From assembly GCF_001701045.1 (NCBI RefSeq), contig NZ_CP016757.1, forward strand, positions 3,432,501 to 3,496,500: a DNA stretch of 64,000 bases. The letters are read 5' to 3'. Source of the stretch: Cloacibacillus porcorum. Lineage in GTDB: Bacteria; Synergistota; Synergistia; Synergistales; Synergistaceae. A program made the position numbers and the translations under genes. Below, in pieces: positions 51,701 to 58,909 of the stretch; positions within the stretch are counted from its first letter, which is position 1, and every line of letters starts with the position of its first letter. Under the pieces are notes generated by a model. It was given only the letters and a program-made list of their open reading frames with translations. It was not told the origin of the DNA and made no database searches.

Positions 51701-52258
51701 ATGGGAGATCTCTTACGGCTTTATATCATATTTTTAAAAATCGGCGGCGTCACCTTCGGCGGCGGCCTTGCGATGTACCCTATCCTGCACCATGAATTTA
51801 TTGAAAAGCGCGGCTGGATAACGGAACGGGAGCTGACGGACTACTACGCCATCGGGCAATGTACGCCGGGAATAATCGCCGTCAACGTCTCGACCTTTGT
51901 GGGGAATAAGAGGAGAGGCCCTTTAGGAGGCATCATCGCCACCCTCGGCTTCGTCACCGTGCCGCTCGTCCTGCTGATCGCGATAGCCGCCTCGCTGCGC
52001 AGCTTCGCGCAGGTCCCCGTCGTCCGCAGCGCCTTCGCCGGTATCCGCGTCTGCGTATGCGTGCTGATCGTGAACGCGGTGCTGCGTCTCTGGAAAAACT
52101 CCGTCGTCGACCGCCCGACGCTGCTGCTCTTCGCGGCCGTCTTCGCCTTAAGCGCCGCTTCGGCCATTATGCCATTCTCCGTCAGTCCCGCCGTGATCGT
52201 TCTCGCCTCGCTGTTATTCGGCGTCGTCTGGCAGCGGCGCATAAGGGGTAAAAAATGA
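51701..52258 (+). CDS. chrA1: chromate transporter family protein, first half (short-chain CHR)
   Basis: A 185-residue half-length CHR protein. It has LYIIFLKIGGVTFGGGLAMYPILHHEF, YYAIGQCTPGIIAVNVSTFVGNKRRGPLGG and about six membrane spans. Short CHR proteins work as pairs, and the second gene overlaps it by four bases (ATGA). ATG 51701 is favoured by GGGAG at 51689-51693. Physiological substrate is unknown in anaerobes; chromate or sulfate is assumed from the family. Confidence 0.88.
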   Translation: MGDLLRLYIIFLKIGGVTFGGGLAMYPILHHEFIEKRGWITERELTDYYAIGQCTPGIIAVNVSTFVGNKRRGPLGGIIATLGFVTVPLVLLIAIAASLRSFAQVPVVRSAFAGIRVCVCVLIVNAVLRLWKNSVVDRPTLLLFAAVFALSAASAIMPFSVSPAVIVLASLLFGVVWQRRIRGKK

Positions 52259-52821
52259 TCCTCCTGCTGCGGCTCTTCTATGAATTTTTCAAGGTCGGCC
52301 TCTTCGCAGTCGGCGGCGGACTTGCGACACTGCCCTTTCTTTACGCGCTCTCGTCTAAGAGCGGCTGGTTCACGGCGACCGATATCGCCGATATGATCGC
52401 CGTCTCCGAATCCACTCCGGGGGCGATTGGGGTAAACATGGCGACCTTCGCGGGCTACCTGACCGGGGGAATCCCCGGAGCGGTCCTCTCGACCGTGGGA
52501 CTCGTACTGCCCTCGATAATCGTGATCCTGCTGATCGCGAACCTGCTCGACAACTTCCAGGAGCGCACCGTCGTCAAAGACGCCTTTTACGGCCTGCGCC
52601 CCGCCTCGATCGCGCTGATCGCCGCCTCGGGAATCAACGTCGTCGCCGTAACCCTGCTGGACCTCGATAAATACCGCTCTACGGGTGCGGCTGCGGACCT
52701 TTTGGCCTGGAAGGCGATCCTCTTAGGCATCGTCCTCTTCGCGGCCCAGAAGAGGCTGAAATGGAGTCCTGTGGCCTTCATCGCCATCTCGGCGGCGGTG
52801 GGAATAATCTTTAAGTTCTGA
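52255..52821 (+). CDS. chrA2: chromate transporter family protein, second half (short-chain CHR)
   Basis: A 188-residue CHR half protein that pairs with the preceding one. Motifs: LLRLFYEFFKVGLFAVGGGLATLPFL, MIAVSESTPGAIGVNMATFAGYLTGG, and AFYGLRPASIALIA. The two have opposite expected membrane orientation. Confidence 0.88.
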   Translation: MILLLRLFYEFFKVGLFAVGGGLATLPFLYALSSKSGWFTATDIADMIAVSESTPGAIGVNMATFAGYLTGGIPGAVLSTVGLVLPSIIVILLIANLLDNFQERTVVKDAFYGLRPASIALIAASGINVVAVTLLDLDKYRSTGAAADLLAWKAILLGIVLFAAQKRLKWSPVAFIAISAAVGIIFKF

Positions 52822-52998
52822 GCTTAAAGAGGCTATATTTAACATCTACTCTCTTTTATAATGTATTTCAAGATAAATCCGTAATATTTATAATAAAAAC
52901 AGAAAATCCTCATAAAATCTCCATATTTAAGTTGTATATTAACTGCCAGAGACGTTACGGTCAGCGGATAATAGCAATTTGAGAATGATTTACAATGA

Positions 52999-53136
52999 CG
53001 GCTTCAGCGGTACTTGCCGTCACCGTACCCACCGCAGCCGAACAACGACAGTTCAAGCAGTGCCGACGCATTGACAGCGGGAGCGATACTTGGCGCGGTG
53101 CTGACGACCGTCGTCAACAACGCAGCCTCAAATTAG
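52999..53136 (+). pseudogene. decayed small envelope-protein gene (remnant)
   Basis: A stop at 52996-52998 precedes a frame that reads PSPYPPQPNNDSSSSADAL, then TAGAILGAVLTTVVNNAAS and a stop at 53134-53136. It looks like the C-terminal end of a small exported protein with a Pro/Asn/Ser linker and a hydrophobic helix, and no start or N terminus remains. The gap 52822-52998 holds nothing else. Confidence 0.4.
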
Positions 53137-53146
53137 GAGGAAGTAA

Positions 53147-53420
53147 ATGAAAAAAATCCTGTTCGCGGGGCTCATTTTGATAATGATCGCGACGGTCTGC
53201 CTTTCGGAGACCGCCTTTGCGGAGAACTTAACCGAGGTTGACCGGACAGAGAGAAACATCGCCTGTCTCGGCGTCGGTTCGGTCCAAGACTGATACCGTC
53301 TACGACTGCGGAACGAGAGGAATCGAGGCGAACTAATTTTCCCCTCAGAGCTGGCGCGCCATCCCCGATAAGACGCTCGGCGCGATCGTCTATGACAAGA
53401 TCATGGAGCCAGGTAAATAA
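53147..53420 (+). pseudogene. broken gene for a small exported protein
   Basis: AGGAGG and ATG 53147 open a signal peptide (KKILFAGLILIMIATVCLS, then ETAFA) that stops at 53293. A second frame takes over near 53286 (TDTVYDCGTRGIEAN), meets a TAA, and continues in the same frame as SWRAIPDKTLGAIVYDKIM to a TAA at 53418-53420. The lesions are one frameshift and one nonsense codon. Family unknown. The first 48 codons could still be translated. Confidence 0.5.
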
Positions 53421-53465
53421 CAACGGCTTTTCAATATTACTCATTCACAAACACCCCTTCTTCAA

Positions 53466-53498
53466 AATGGCCGGACGGAGTCTCTCCCTCCGGCCATT
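53466..53498 (+). terminator. hairpin terminator after the broken gene
   Basis: AATGGCCGG pairs with CCGGCCATT (9 bp), followed by ACCTTTCGTTTT. Confidence 0.6.
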
Positions 53499-53540
53499 AC
53501 CTTTCGTTTTCGGCCCTTCGCCCCTAACATCATAGTTTTG

Positions 53541-53580
53541 TTTTATCGAATCATATATTCTAATATTTCTAATTTTTTAA
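53541..53580 (+). repeat. regulatory direct repeat, copy 1 (DUF2148 promoter)
   Basis: 22 bp (53559-53580, beginning TCTAATATTTCTAAT) are identical to 55237-55258, and the preceding 18 bp are similar. It lies about 90 bp upstream of the DUF2148 gene. Copy 2 lies upstream of the LysR gene, so it is a candidate LysR binding site. Confidence 0.6.
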
Positions 53581-53670
53581 ACTAGCCTCTAACGTTAAAA
53601 TACTTACAGCGGCTACGAAACGGCAGGCTGTCCGTTTATGCCACAACAAAATAATACGGGGGTGTTTTAC

Positions 53671-54249
53671 ATGATCTACGGGGAGAAGCAGCTGGAAGAG
53701 GAGGCGGTCAGATATACCACGGCCCGCATGTGCGCGGCGGCGCGCACCGCCCCAAAGGGAAACGGCGTCGACAATATCCTGACGGCCGTGCTTACGGGAA
53801 AAGATAAGGAGGCGCTGGCCGATAAGATGGACGAGATAGGCGCGCGTGACTTCGGGAAGGAAAAGGCCGCGGTCTGGTACGGGAGAGACGCCGCCAATAT
53901 CAGGGCGGCCCAGGCCGTCGTACTGATAGGGGCGAGGGAGTCATACCGCGGCGTCCCGCACTGCGGCCTCTGCGGATTCGGCGGCTGCGGGGCCTGCCAG
54001 GAGGCGGGAGGCCGCTGCGCCTTCACATATATTGACCTGGGGATCGCCGTATCCTCCGCCGCGGAGACCGCCGCCCTGGACAAGGCCGACAACCGCATCA
54101 TGTTCTCCGCGGGGCGGGCCGCCGAAGAGGCGGGATATTGCGGGGACAATGTGCGCTGGCTCGGCATTCCCGTCAGCCTGTCGGGGAAAAATATCTTTTT
54201 TGACCGTAAAAGGCAAAGTGAGGCCGCTTTAGTCCCCTGCCCTGCGTGA
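53671..54249 (+). CDS. DUF2148 (ferredoxin-domain) protein
   Basis: A 192-residue protein of the DUF2148 family. A cysteine-rich segment CGLCGFGGCGACQEAGGRC lies near residues 94-112 and may bind an iron-sulfur cluster; further features are YTTARMCAAARTAPKGNGVDNI and GRAAEEAGYCGDNVRWLGIPVS. No activity is established. ATG 53671 follows a GGGGG; an in-frame ATG at 53638 lacks a site. Convergent with a LysR gene whose own promoter shares a 22-bp repeat with the promoter of this gene. Confidence 0.85.
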   Translation: MIYGEKQLEEEAVRYTTARMCAAARTAPKGNGVDNILTAVLTGKDKEALADKMDEIGARDFGKEKAAVWYGRDAANIRAAQAVVLIGARESYRGVPHCGLCGFGGCGACQEAGGRCAFTYIDLGIAVSSAAETAALDKADNRIMFSAGRAAEEAGYCGDNVRWLGIPVSLSGKNIFFDRKRQSEAALVPCPA

Positions 54250-54268
54250 ATATGGAATATCTACCGGC

Positions 54269-54306
54269 GGCGGGCGGACCAAAGAGGCCGGACTTTGCCG
54301 CCCGCC
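54269..54306. terminator. GC-rich hairpin between convergent genes
   Basis: GGCGGGCGG pairs with CCGCCCGCC (9 bp), with an inner AAAG/CTTT. There is no T-run, so it may be a weak terminator. Confidence 0.45.
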
Positions 54307-54316
54307 TCCATCTGTC

Positions 54317-55192
54317 TTAAAGCGTATCCTTCATCAGGAGAATGAAACGCTCCATCGCGGGGCTCATCCATTTGTTTTTATGAAAGGCGCAGAGGACGGA
54401 GATGCGGCGGTCCCTCATCTTCGTCTCTATCTCATGCAGCTCGCCCTTCGCCAGCTCATCTTCGACGGTGAAACGCGGCAGGGCGGCTATACCGATGTTG
54501 CTCGCCACGCTGCGCTTGATCGCCTCCACGCTCCCCAGCTCCAAGACCCCGTTCAGAACGATGTCCCTCTCGGAGAGATAGCGCGAGCACATGATATAGT
54601 AGACATTGTCCCTCTCCGCGGTGATCAGGCTCACGTCTTTGCGCCGGTGCTTCGTAATAAAGTCCCGCTCGCGCAACTCTGGAGAACATACCAGCGCGAT
54701 CTCATATTCGGCTATCTTCTCGCTGTGGATACTATTGTTATAGCCACCGACATCGTAATGAAAGCCGCAGTCGACCGCTCCGCTCAATATCTGGTCCCTT
54801 ATGACAAAACAGTTGTGCATCTGCAGACTCAGCCTCACGCGCGGGACCTCCTCGCGAAAGCGTTTCAGCGCCCTCTGCGACTTATAGGTCAGGAGAGTCT
54901 CCGGCATTGAGACCGTAAGCTCGCCGCCAAGATCCCGGACATCCTTGCCGTATCTTTCGATGCTGGCGACCTCGTCCAGAATCGCATCTATATGCGGCAG
55001 GATCTCCTTTCCCGCCTGCGTGACCGCCATCTTCCGACCGATACGCTCAAAGAGCTTGACAGAGAGCGACTGCTCAAGCTGCTGTATCTGAAATGTGACC
55101 GTGGACTGCGAAAAGTTCAGCCGTTCGGCGGCGTTTTGAAAGCTGCCCTCGTCAATGATCGTCTTAAAGGTCCGAAGGTATTTCAATTCCAT
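54317..55192 (-). CDS. LysR-family transcriptional regulator
   Basis: A 291-residue LysR protein with the N-terminal HTH (LKYLRTFKTIIDEGSFQNAAERLNFSQSTVTFQIQQLE) and a periplasmic-binding-like effector domain. GGGAGG lies upstream of the ATG. It is divergent from a LysE-family remnant and convergent with the DUF2148 gene, and shares a repeat (53541-53580 and 55219-55258) with that gene's promoter. Confidence 0.92.
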   Translation of the reverse strand: MELKYLRTFKTIIDEGSFQNAAERLNFSQSTVTFQIQQLEQSLSVKLFERIGRKMAVTQAGKEILPHIDAILDEVASIERYGKDVRDLGGELTVSMPETLLTYKSQRALKRFREEVPRVRLSLQMHNCFVIRDQILSGAVDCGFHYDVGGYNNSIHSEKIAEYEIALVCSPELRERDFITKHRRKDVSLITAERDNVYYIMCSRYLSERDIVLNGVLELGSVEAIKRSVASNIGIAALPRFTVEDELAKGELHEIETKMRDRRISVLCAFHKNKWMSPAMERFILLMKDTL

Positions 55193-55218
55193 CGCGTCGA
55201 CCTCCCTAAATAGTTTAA

Positions 55219-55258
55219 TTTTATAGAACTATACCCTCTAATATTTCTAATTTTTTAA
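55219..55258 (+). repeat. regulatory direct repeat, copy 2 (LysR promoter)
   Basis: Contains the same 22 bp as 53559-53580 (here 55237-55258) after an 18-bp similar stretch. It adds a third TCTAAT unit just downstream. It lies 27-66 bp upstream of the LysR start. Confidence 0.6.
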
Positions 55259-55322
55259 TTCTAATTTTCATTGTAATATACAGCGAGCCAGGAGATAAAT
55301 CAAGGCCAGTCCGGCTCCGGGG

Positions 55323-55595
55323 ATGTCGCTGCAGTTTGTCAATATAAAGATCATCCTTTTCGGCATCACGGCGATGTCATCCTACATCCTGCCCTATTAC
55401 CGAAGTTTGCCTGCCGTCACAGGCTTCATCCTTATGCTCGCGGCATCCGGCTTCATTGGAAACTGCTGCTGGGCCGTCTTCGGCGCGGCTTTGAACGCCT
55501 CTCCTTCACAGCGGGCGGTTAGGCAATTTCTGACCGCCTATTACTTTTTATTTAAAATCATTTCAAAAGTTGACAAAACTATTAGCTTATGCTAA
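55323..55595 (+). pseudogene. C-terminal remnant of a LysE/RhtB-family exporter
   Basis: The frame reads SLQFVNIKIILFGITAMSSYILPYYRS, which is the second half of LysE/RhtB exporters (the N-P/V-K segment after the loop), then a final hydrophobic pair of helices. The first 90-110 residues that should precede it are absent, so it is 5'-truncated. LysR genes are often divergent from such exporters, which fits the older arrangement here. Confidence 0.6.
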
Positions 55596-55598
55596 CCT
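55570..55598 (+). promoter_or_regulatory. promoter of the feo operon overlapped by an iron-box-like palindrome
   Basis: TTGACA (55570-55575) with a weak TAACCT (55593-55598) at 17-bp spacing. The palindrome TTAG-cttatg-CTAA (55582-55595) overlaps the spacer and -10, the right place for repression. Confidence 0.55.
55582..55595. promoter_or_regulatory. TTAG-N6-CTAA site 1 (feo promoter)
   Basis: One of three sites with the same half-sites and spacing (others at 55615-55628 and 56168-56181). Similar to DtxR/IdeR-type iron boxes. Confidence 0.6.
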
Positions 55599-55614
55599 TA
55601 GCGGCGTAAGTAAG

Positions 55615-55628
55615 TTAGTGGTATCTAA
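55615..55628. promoter_or_regulatory. TTAG-N6-CTAA site 2 (feoA leader)
   Basis: GTTAG-tggtat-CTAAC, extended to 5-bp arms, lies 30 bp before the first feoA start. Confidence 0.6.
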
Positions 55629-55657
55629 CCACTTTGTATGAGACGGAGGTAATAACT

Positions 55658-55870
55658 ATGATGCCTTTAATAATGGCCGACGCCGGTATGGTTTACGGAA
55701 TCAAGAGGATCGGCGGCGAGGGCACTCAGAGACAGTTTATTGAGGGACTTGGCTTTGTCCCCGGAGCCGAAGTCGTAATAATATCAAAAAATGCCGACAA
55801 TCTCATTGTCAGCATCAAGGGCTCGAGAGTCGCGATAAATAAAGACGTCGCCCTTAAAATCATGATTTGA
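55658..55870 (+). CDS. feoA: FeoA-like protein (first copy)
   Basis: A 70-residue SH3-like FeoA domain protein that assists FeoB in ferrous iron uptake. RIGGEGTQRQFIEGLGFVPGAEVVIISK and GSRVAINKDVALKIMI are typical. ATG 55658 has GGAGG upstream. A second feoA follows. Confidence 0.9.
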   Translation: MMPLIMADAGMVYGIKRIGGEGTQRQFIEGLGFVPGAEVVIISKNADNLIVSIKGSRVAINKDVALKIMI

Positions 55871-55887
55871 CAAGGAGAGGATCAGTT

Positions 55888-56118
55888 ATGAAAACTCTGA
55901 AAGAGACAAGGCCCGGTGAATCCGTCAATGTCGTAAAGGTGCACGGAACGGGCGCGCTGAGACGGCGCCTGCTTGACATGGGCATCACCAAGGGAAGCCG
56001 CATTGACGTACTGAAGATGGCTCCGCTCGGCGACCCGATCGAGGTCACGATACGCGGGTACGAGCTCTCTCTAAGGAAGTCCGAGGGAGAGATGGTCGAG
56101 GTAGAGCCTATTATTTAA
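55888..56118 (+). CDS. feoA: FeoA-like protein (second copy)
   Basis: A 76-residue FeoA. ALRRRLLDMGITKGSRIDVLKMAPLGDPIEVTIRGYELSLRK is the usual pattern. ATG 55888 follows AAGGAGAGG. Tandem feoA genes are common in anaerobes and may interact with FeoB differently. Confidence 0.93.
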   Translation: MKTLKETRPGESVNVVKVHGTGALRRRLLDMGITKGSRIDVLKMAPLGDPIEVTIRGYELSLRKSEGEMVEVEPII

Positions 56119-56167
56119 AGCTATGCGTGGGATTGTGCGTCTTACGCATTTTTAAATCTTATTCAGG

Positions 56168-56181
56168 TTAGTTTTTGCTAA
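56168..56181. promoter_or_regulatory. TTAG-N6-CTAA site 3 (upstream of feoB)
   Basis: GGTTAG-tttttg-CTAACC (arms extend to 56166-56183), 18 bp before the feoB start. The 80-bp gap it occupies suggests an internal regulated promoter. Confidence 0.6.
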
Positions 56182-56198
56182 CCACAGGAGGAATTGGC

Positions 56199-58355
56199 AT
56201 GATCAGAAAAATTGCTCTCGCCGGAAACCCGAACAGCGGCAAGACGACTTTATTCAACGCCCTCACAGGCGCCAACCAGTCGGTCGGCAACTGGCCGGGC
56301 GTCACGGTGGAAAAGAAAGAAGGGGTCCTTCGCGGTAATAAAGAGGTAAGGATCATTGACCTCCCCGGCATATACTCCCTCTCTCCCTACAGCCCCGAGG
56401 AGCGCGTCGCCAGGAATTACCTTAGAGACGAGGCGCCTGACGCGATAATCAACATCATCGACGGCAGCAACCTTGAGCGTAATCTCTACCTGACGACGCA
56501 GCTCGCGGAGCTCTCCATTCCGGTCGTGGCGGCGATCAACATGATCGACGTCGTGAAGAAGAGGGGCGAATCGATAGACTGCGCCAAGCTCTCCAAGAAG
56601 CTTGGCCTCCCCGTGGTCGAAATCTCCGCCCTCAAAGGTACGGGAATCGACACACTCATTAAAGAGGCCTGCGCCGCCGCGGAGGAAAAAACAGCCCCCG
56701 TGTCGAAGCGGATCTTCCAGGGCTCCGTTGAAAAGGCGCTCGCGGAGGTAGAGATGGCCTTCGCCGACACCCTGCCCGCCGACCGCATCCGCTGGTACTC
56801 CATAAAACTCTTCGAGGGCGACCCTGAGGTGCTGGATGAGCTGAAAGACAACACTCGCGGCATCGAGAGGGCGGCCGCCGTCAGAGAACGCTGCGAGGCG
56901 GAATATGACGACGACGCCGAGAGCATCATCACCAGCGAAAGATACGCCTACATCACCACGCTGATCAAGGAGTCGCACAAGAAACAGAGTGGACCGCGCC
57001 TCACGATGACGGACAAGATAGACGCCATTGTGACGAACCGCGTGCTGGCGCTGCCGATATTCGCGGCGGTCATCTTTGCGGTCTATTACATCTCGGTGAC
57101 GACCGTCGGAGCCTTCGTAACCGACTGGACAAACGACGTCCTCTTCGGCGAGATCATCCCGCCGGCGGTCGAAGGGTTCCTCGCGGCGCTGAATGTGGCC
57201 GACTGGCTCCAGAGCCTGATCCTAGACGGGATCATCGCGGGCGTCGGCGCGGTGCTCGGCTTCGTGCCGCAGATGCTCGTCCTCTTCGCCCTGCTGGCGG
57301 TCCTCGAATACTCCGGATATATGGCGCGCGTCGCCTTCATCCTTGACCGGATATTCCGCCGCTTCGGCCTCTCCGGCAAGTCCTTCATCCCGATGATCGT
57401 CGCCACGGGCTGCGGTGTCCCTGGCATCATGGCCTCGCGCACGATAGAAAACGAACATGACCGGCGCATGACGATCATGACGGCCACCTTCATGCCCTGC
57501 GGCGCGAAGCTGCCGATCATCGCCCTCATCGCGGGAGCGCTCTTCAACGGCACCTGGTGGGTAGCCCCGAGCGCCTACTTCGTCGGCATCGGCTCAATAA
57601 TAATCTCCGGGCTGATCCTCAAAAAGACCGCCCTCTTCGCGGGCGAGAGCGCGCCCTTTGTCATGGAACTTCCCGACTACCACATGCCATCCCTCTTCAA
57701 CGTCATAAGCAGCATGTGGGAGCGCGGCTGGAGCTTCATCAAGAAGGCGGGAACGGTGATCCTCCTCTCAACGATATTCGTCTGGTTTACCTCCAGTTTC
57801 GGCTACGCCGACGGACACATCGTGATGGTCGAGGACCTTTCGGACGGCTTCCTTGCCTCTATCGGACGTTCAATCGCCTGGATATTCGCGCCCCTTGGCT
57901 GGGGTACCTGGCAGTCCGCCGTCGCCGCCTTCACGGGACTTGTCGCTAAAGAAAACGTCGTCGGCACCTTCGGCATCCTCTTTGGCTTCGCCGAGGTCTC
58001 CGAAGAGGGAGAAGAGATCTGGCGGCAGCTTGCGGCCCACTACACGCCGCTCGCGGCCTATTCCTTCATGGTCTTCAACCTTCTCTGCGCCCCCTGCTTC
58101 GCTGCGATGGGAGCAATCAAGCGCGAGATGAACAGCGCGAAATGGACCTGCATCGCGATCGGCTACCAGACCGGCTTCGCCTACGCGATGGCCTTCATCG
58201 TCTACCAGCTGGGTCTGGTCGCAGAGGGCAGGAGCGTCACCGTCTGGTCAATACTCGCCGCCGCGCTGCTGCTCTTCGGGATCTACCTGCTGGTGCGTCC
58301 CGCTAAGAAAAATTACTCTATAGATGGAAAAGTTCGTCCGGCCAGCGCAAACTGA
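56199..58355 (+). CDS. feoB: ferrous iron transport protein B, FeoB
   Basis: A 718-residue FeoB. The cytosolic G domain has GNPNSGKTTLFNALTG (G1), the switch segment NWPGVTVEKKEG, DLPGIYSLSPYSPEE (G3) and NMIDV (G4). The membrane part has the two gate motifs (GCGVPGIMASRTIEN and later AAFTGLVAKENVVG). ATG 56199 follows AGGAGG. It takes up Fe(II) under anoxic conditions. Confidence 0.96.
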   Translation: MIRKIALAGNPNSGKTTLFNALTGANQSVGNWPGVTVEKKEGVLRGNKEVRIIDLPGIYSLSPYSPEERVARNYLRDEAPDAIINIIDGSNLERNLYLTTQLAELSIPVVAAINMIDVVKKRGESIDCAKLSKKLGLPVVEISALKGTGIDTLIKEACAAAEEKTAPVSKRIFQGSVEKALAEVEMAFADTLPADRIRWYSIKLFEGDPEVLDELKDNTRGIERAAAVRERCEAEYDDDAESIITSERYAYITTLIKESHKKQSGPRLTMTDKIDAIVTNRVLALPIFAAVIFAVYYISVTTVGAFVTDWTNDVLFGEIIPPAVEGFLAALNVADWLQSLILDGIIAGVGAVLGFVPQMLVLFALLAVLEYSGYMARVAFILDRIFRRFGLSGKSFIPMIVATGCGVPGIMASRTIENEHDRRMTIMTATFMPCGAKLPIIALIAGALFNGTWWVAPSAYFVGIGSIIISGLILKKTALFAGESAPFVMELPDYHMPSLFNVISSMWERGWSFIKKAGTVILLSTIFVWFTSSFGYADGHIVMVEDLSDGFLASIGRSIAWIFAPLGWGTWQSAVAAFTGLVAKENVVGTFGILFGFAEVSEEGEEIWRQLAAHYTPLAAYSFMVFNLLCAPCFAAMGAIKREMNSAKWTCIAIGYQTGFAYAMAFIVYQLGLVAEGRSVTVWSILAAALLLFGIYLLVRPAKKNYSIDGKVRPASAN

Positions 58356-58385
58356 CCAATAAAAAATTAGGAGGGTGATTCTCAG

Positions 58386-58556
58386 ATGATTGCCACAATT
58401 GTAATAAGCATACTCCTCTTCGCGGCTGTGGTCGCGATCCTGATGAAGATAAACAAAAACAGGCGCGAGGGCAAAAGTTCCTGCGGCTGCGGCGGAAGCT
58501 GCGGAAGCTGTGCCGGATCGCCCCTCTGCCATCCGCCAAAGAAAGAAGTCAAATAA
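58386..58556 (+). CDS. FeoB-associated Cys-rich membrane protein
   Basis: A 56-residue protein: one N-terminal membrane helix (IATIVISILLFAAVVAILM), a basic linker (KINKNRREGK) and a cysteine cluster CGCGGSCGSCAGSPLC. This matches small Cys-rich partners often encoded after feoB. AGGAGG is upstream. The role, perhaps metal handling at the gate, is not established. Confidence 0.87.
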   Translation: MIATIVISILLFAAVVAILMKINKNRREGKSSCGCGGSCGSCAGSPLCHPPKKEVK

Positions 58557-58599
58557 GATAGACAAGGTTTCTCCCAAAACCCTTCTATAAAACCCACAC

Positions 58600-58790
58600 C
58601 ACACACAAAGCGATGCCCGCTGCCTTCGAAGAGATTCGGAGGCAGTTGGCGCGCTCCTCCCGCTAGGCGGGAGTCCACCTATCGTAAGCACCGGCAAAGA
58701 TACCCCGCGACCATACGCAGGAGGTATCCAGGCCTATCGGACAGACATACCAGCGCCGCGGAGACGCGGCCTCCAACGCTGGGCCTTTTT
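58600..58790 (+). ncRNA. structured intergenic RNA candidate after feoB
   Basis: Four hairpins occur in series. They are TGCCTTCGAA-GAGA-TTCGGAGGCA (58621-58644), CTCCCGC-tag-GCGGGAG (58657-58673), GATACC...GGTATC (58699-58728) and CCAGCG...CGCTGG with an inner CCGCG/CGCGG and TTTTT (58750-58790). No reading frame is credible and it matches no RNA family I know. It could be a 3' UTR element with terminator or an independent RNA. Confidence 0.4.
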
Positions 58791-58852
58791 CCTTTATACC
58801 GGCCGCATACGGACGGACAGTCTCGCCCTCTGCCTTCAACAAGGCACAAAAA

Positions 58853-58884
58853 AGCGCCCCGCTCTTAACCGGCAGCGGGGCGCT
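58853..58884. terminator. terminator of the dicarboxylate symporter gene
   Basis: AGCGCCCCGCT pairs with AGCGGGGCGCT (11 bp) and, read on the minus strand, is followed by TTTTTT. Confidence 0.88.
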
Positions 58885-58909
58885 CTCTTTCTAATAACTT
58901 ATACAGCTG

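Noticed and set aside
58248-58697. 149-codon minus-strand frame over feoB and its Cys-rich partner
   Set aside because: It is antisense to two recognisable genes and has no conserved motif.
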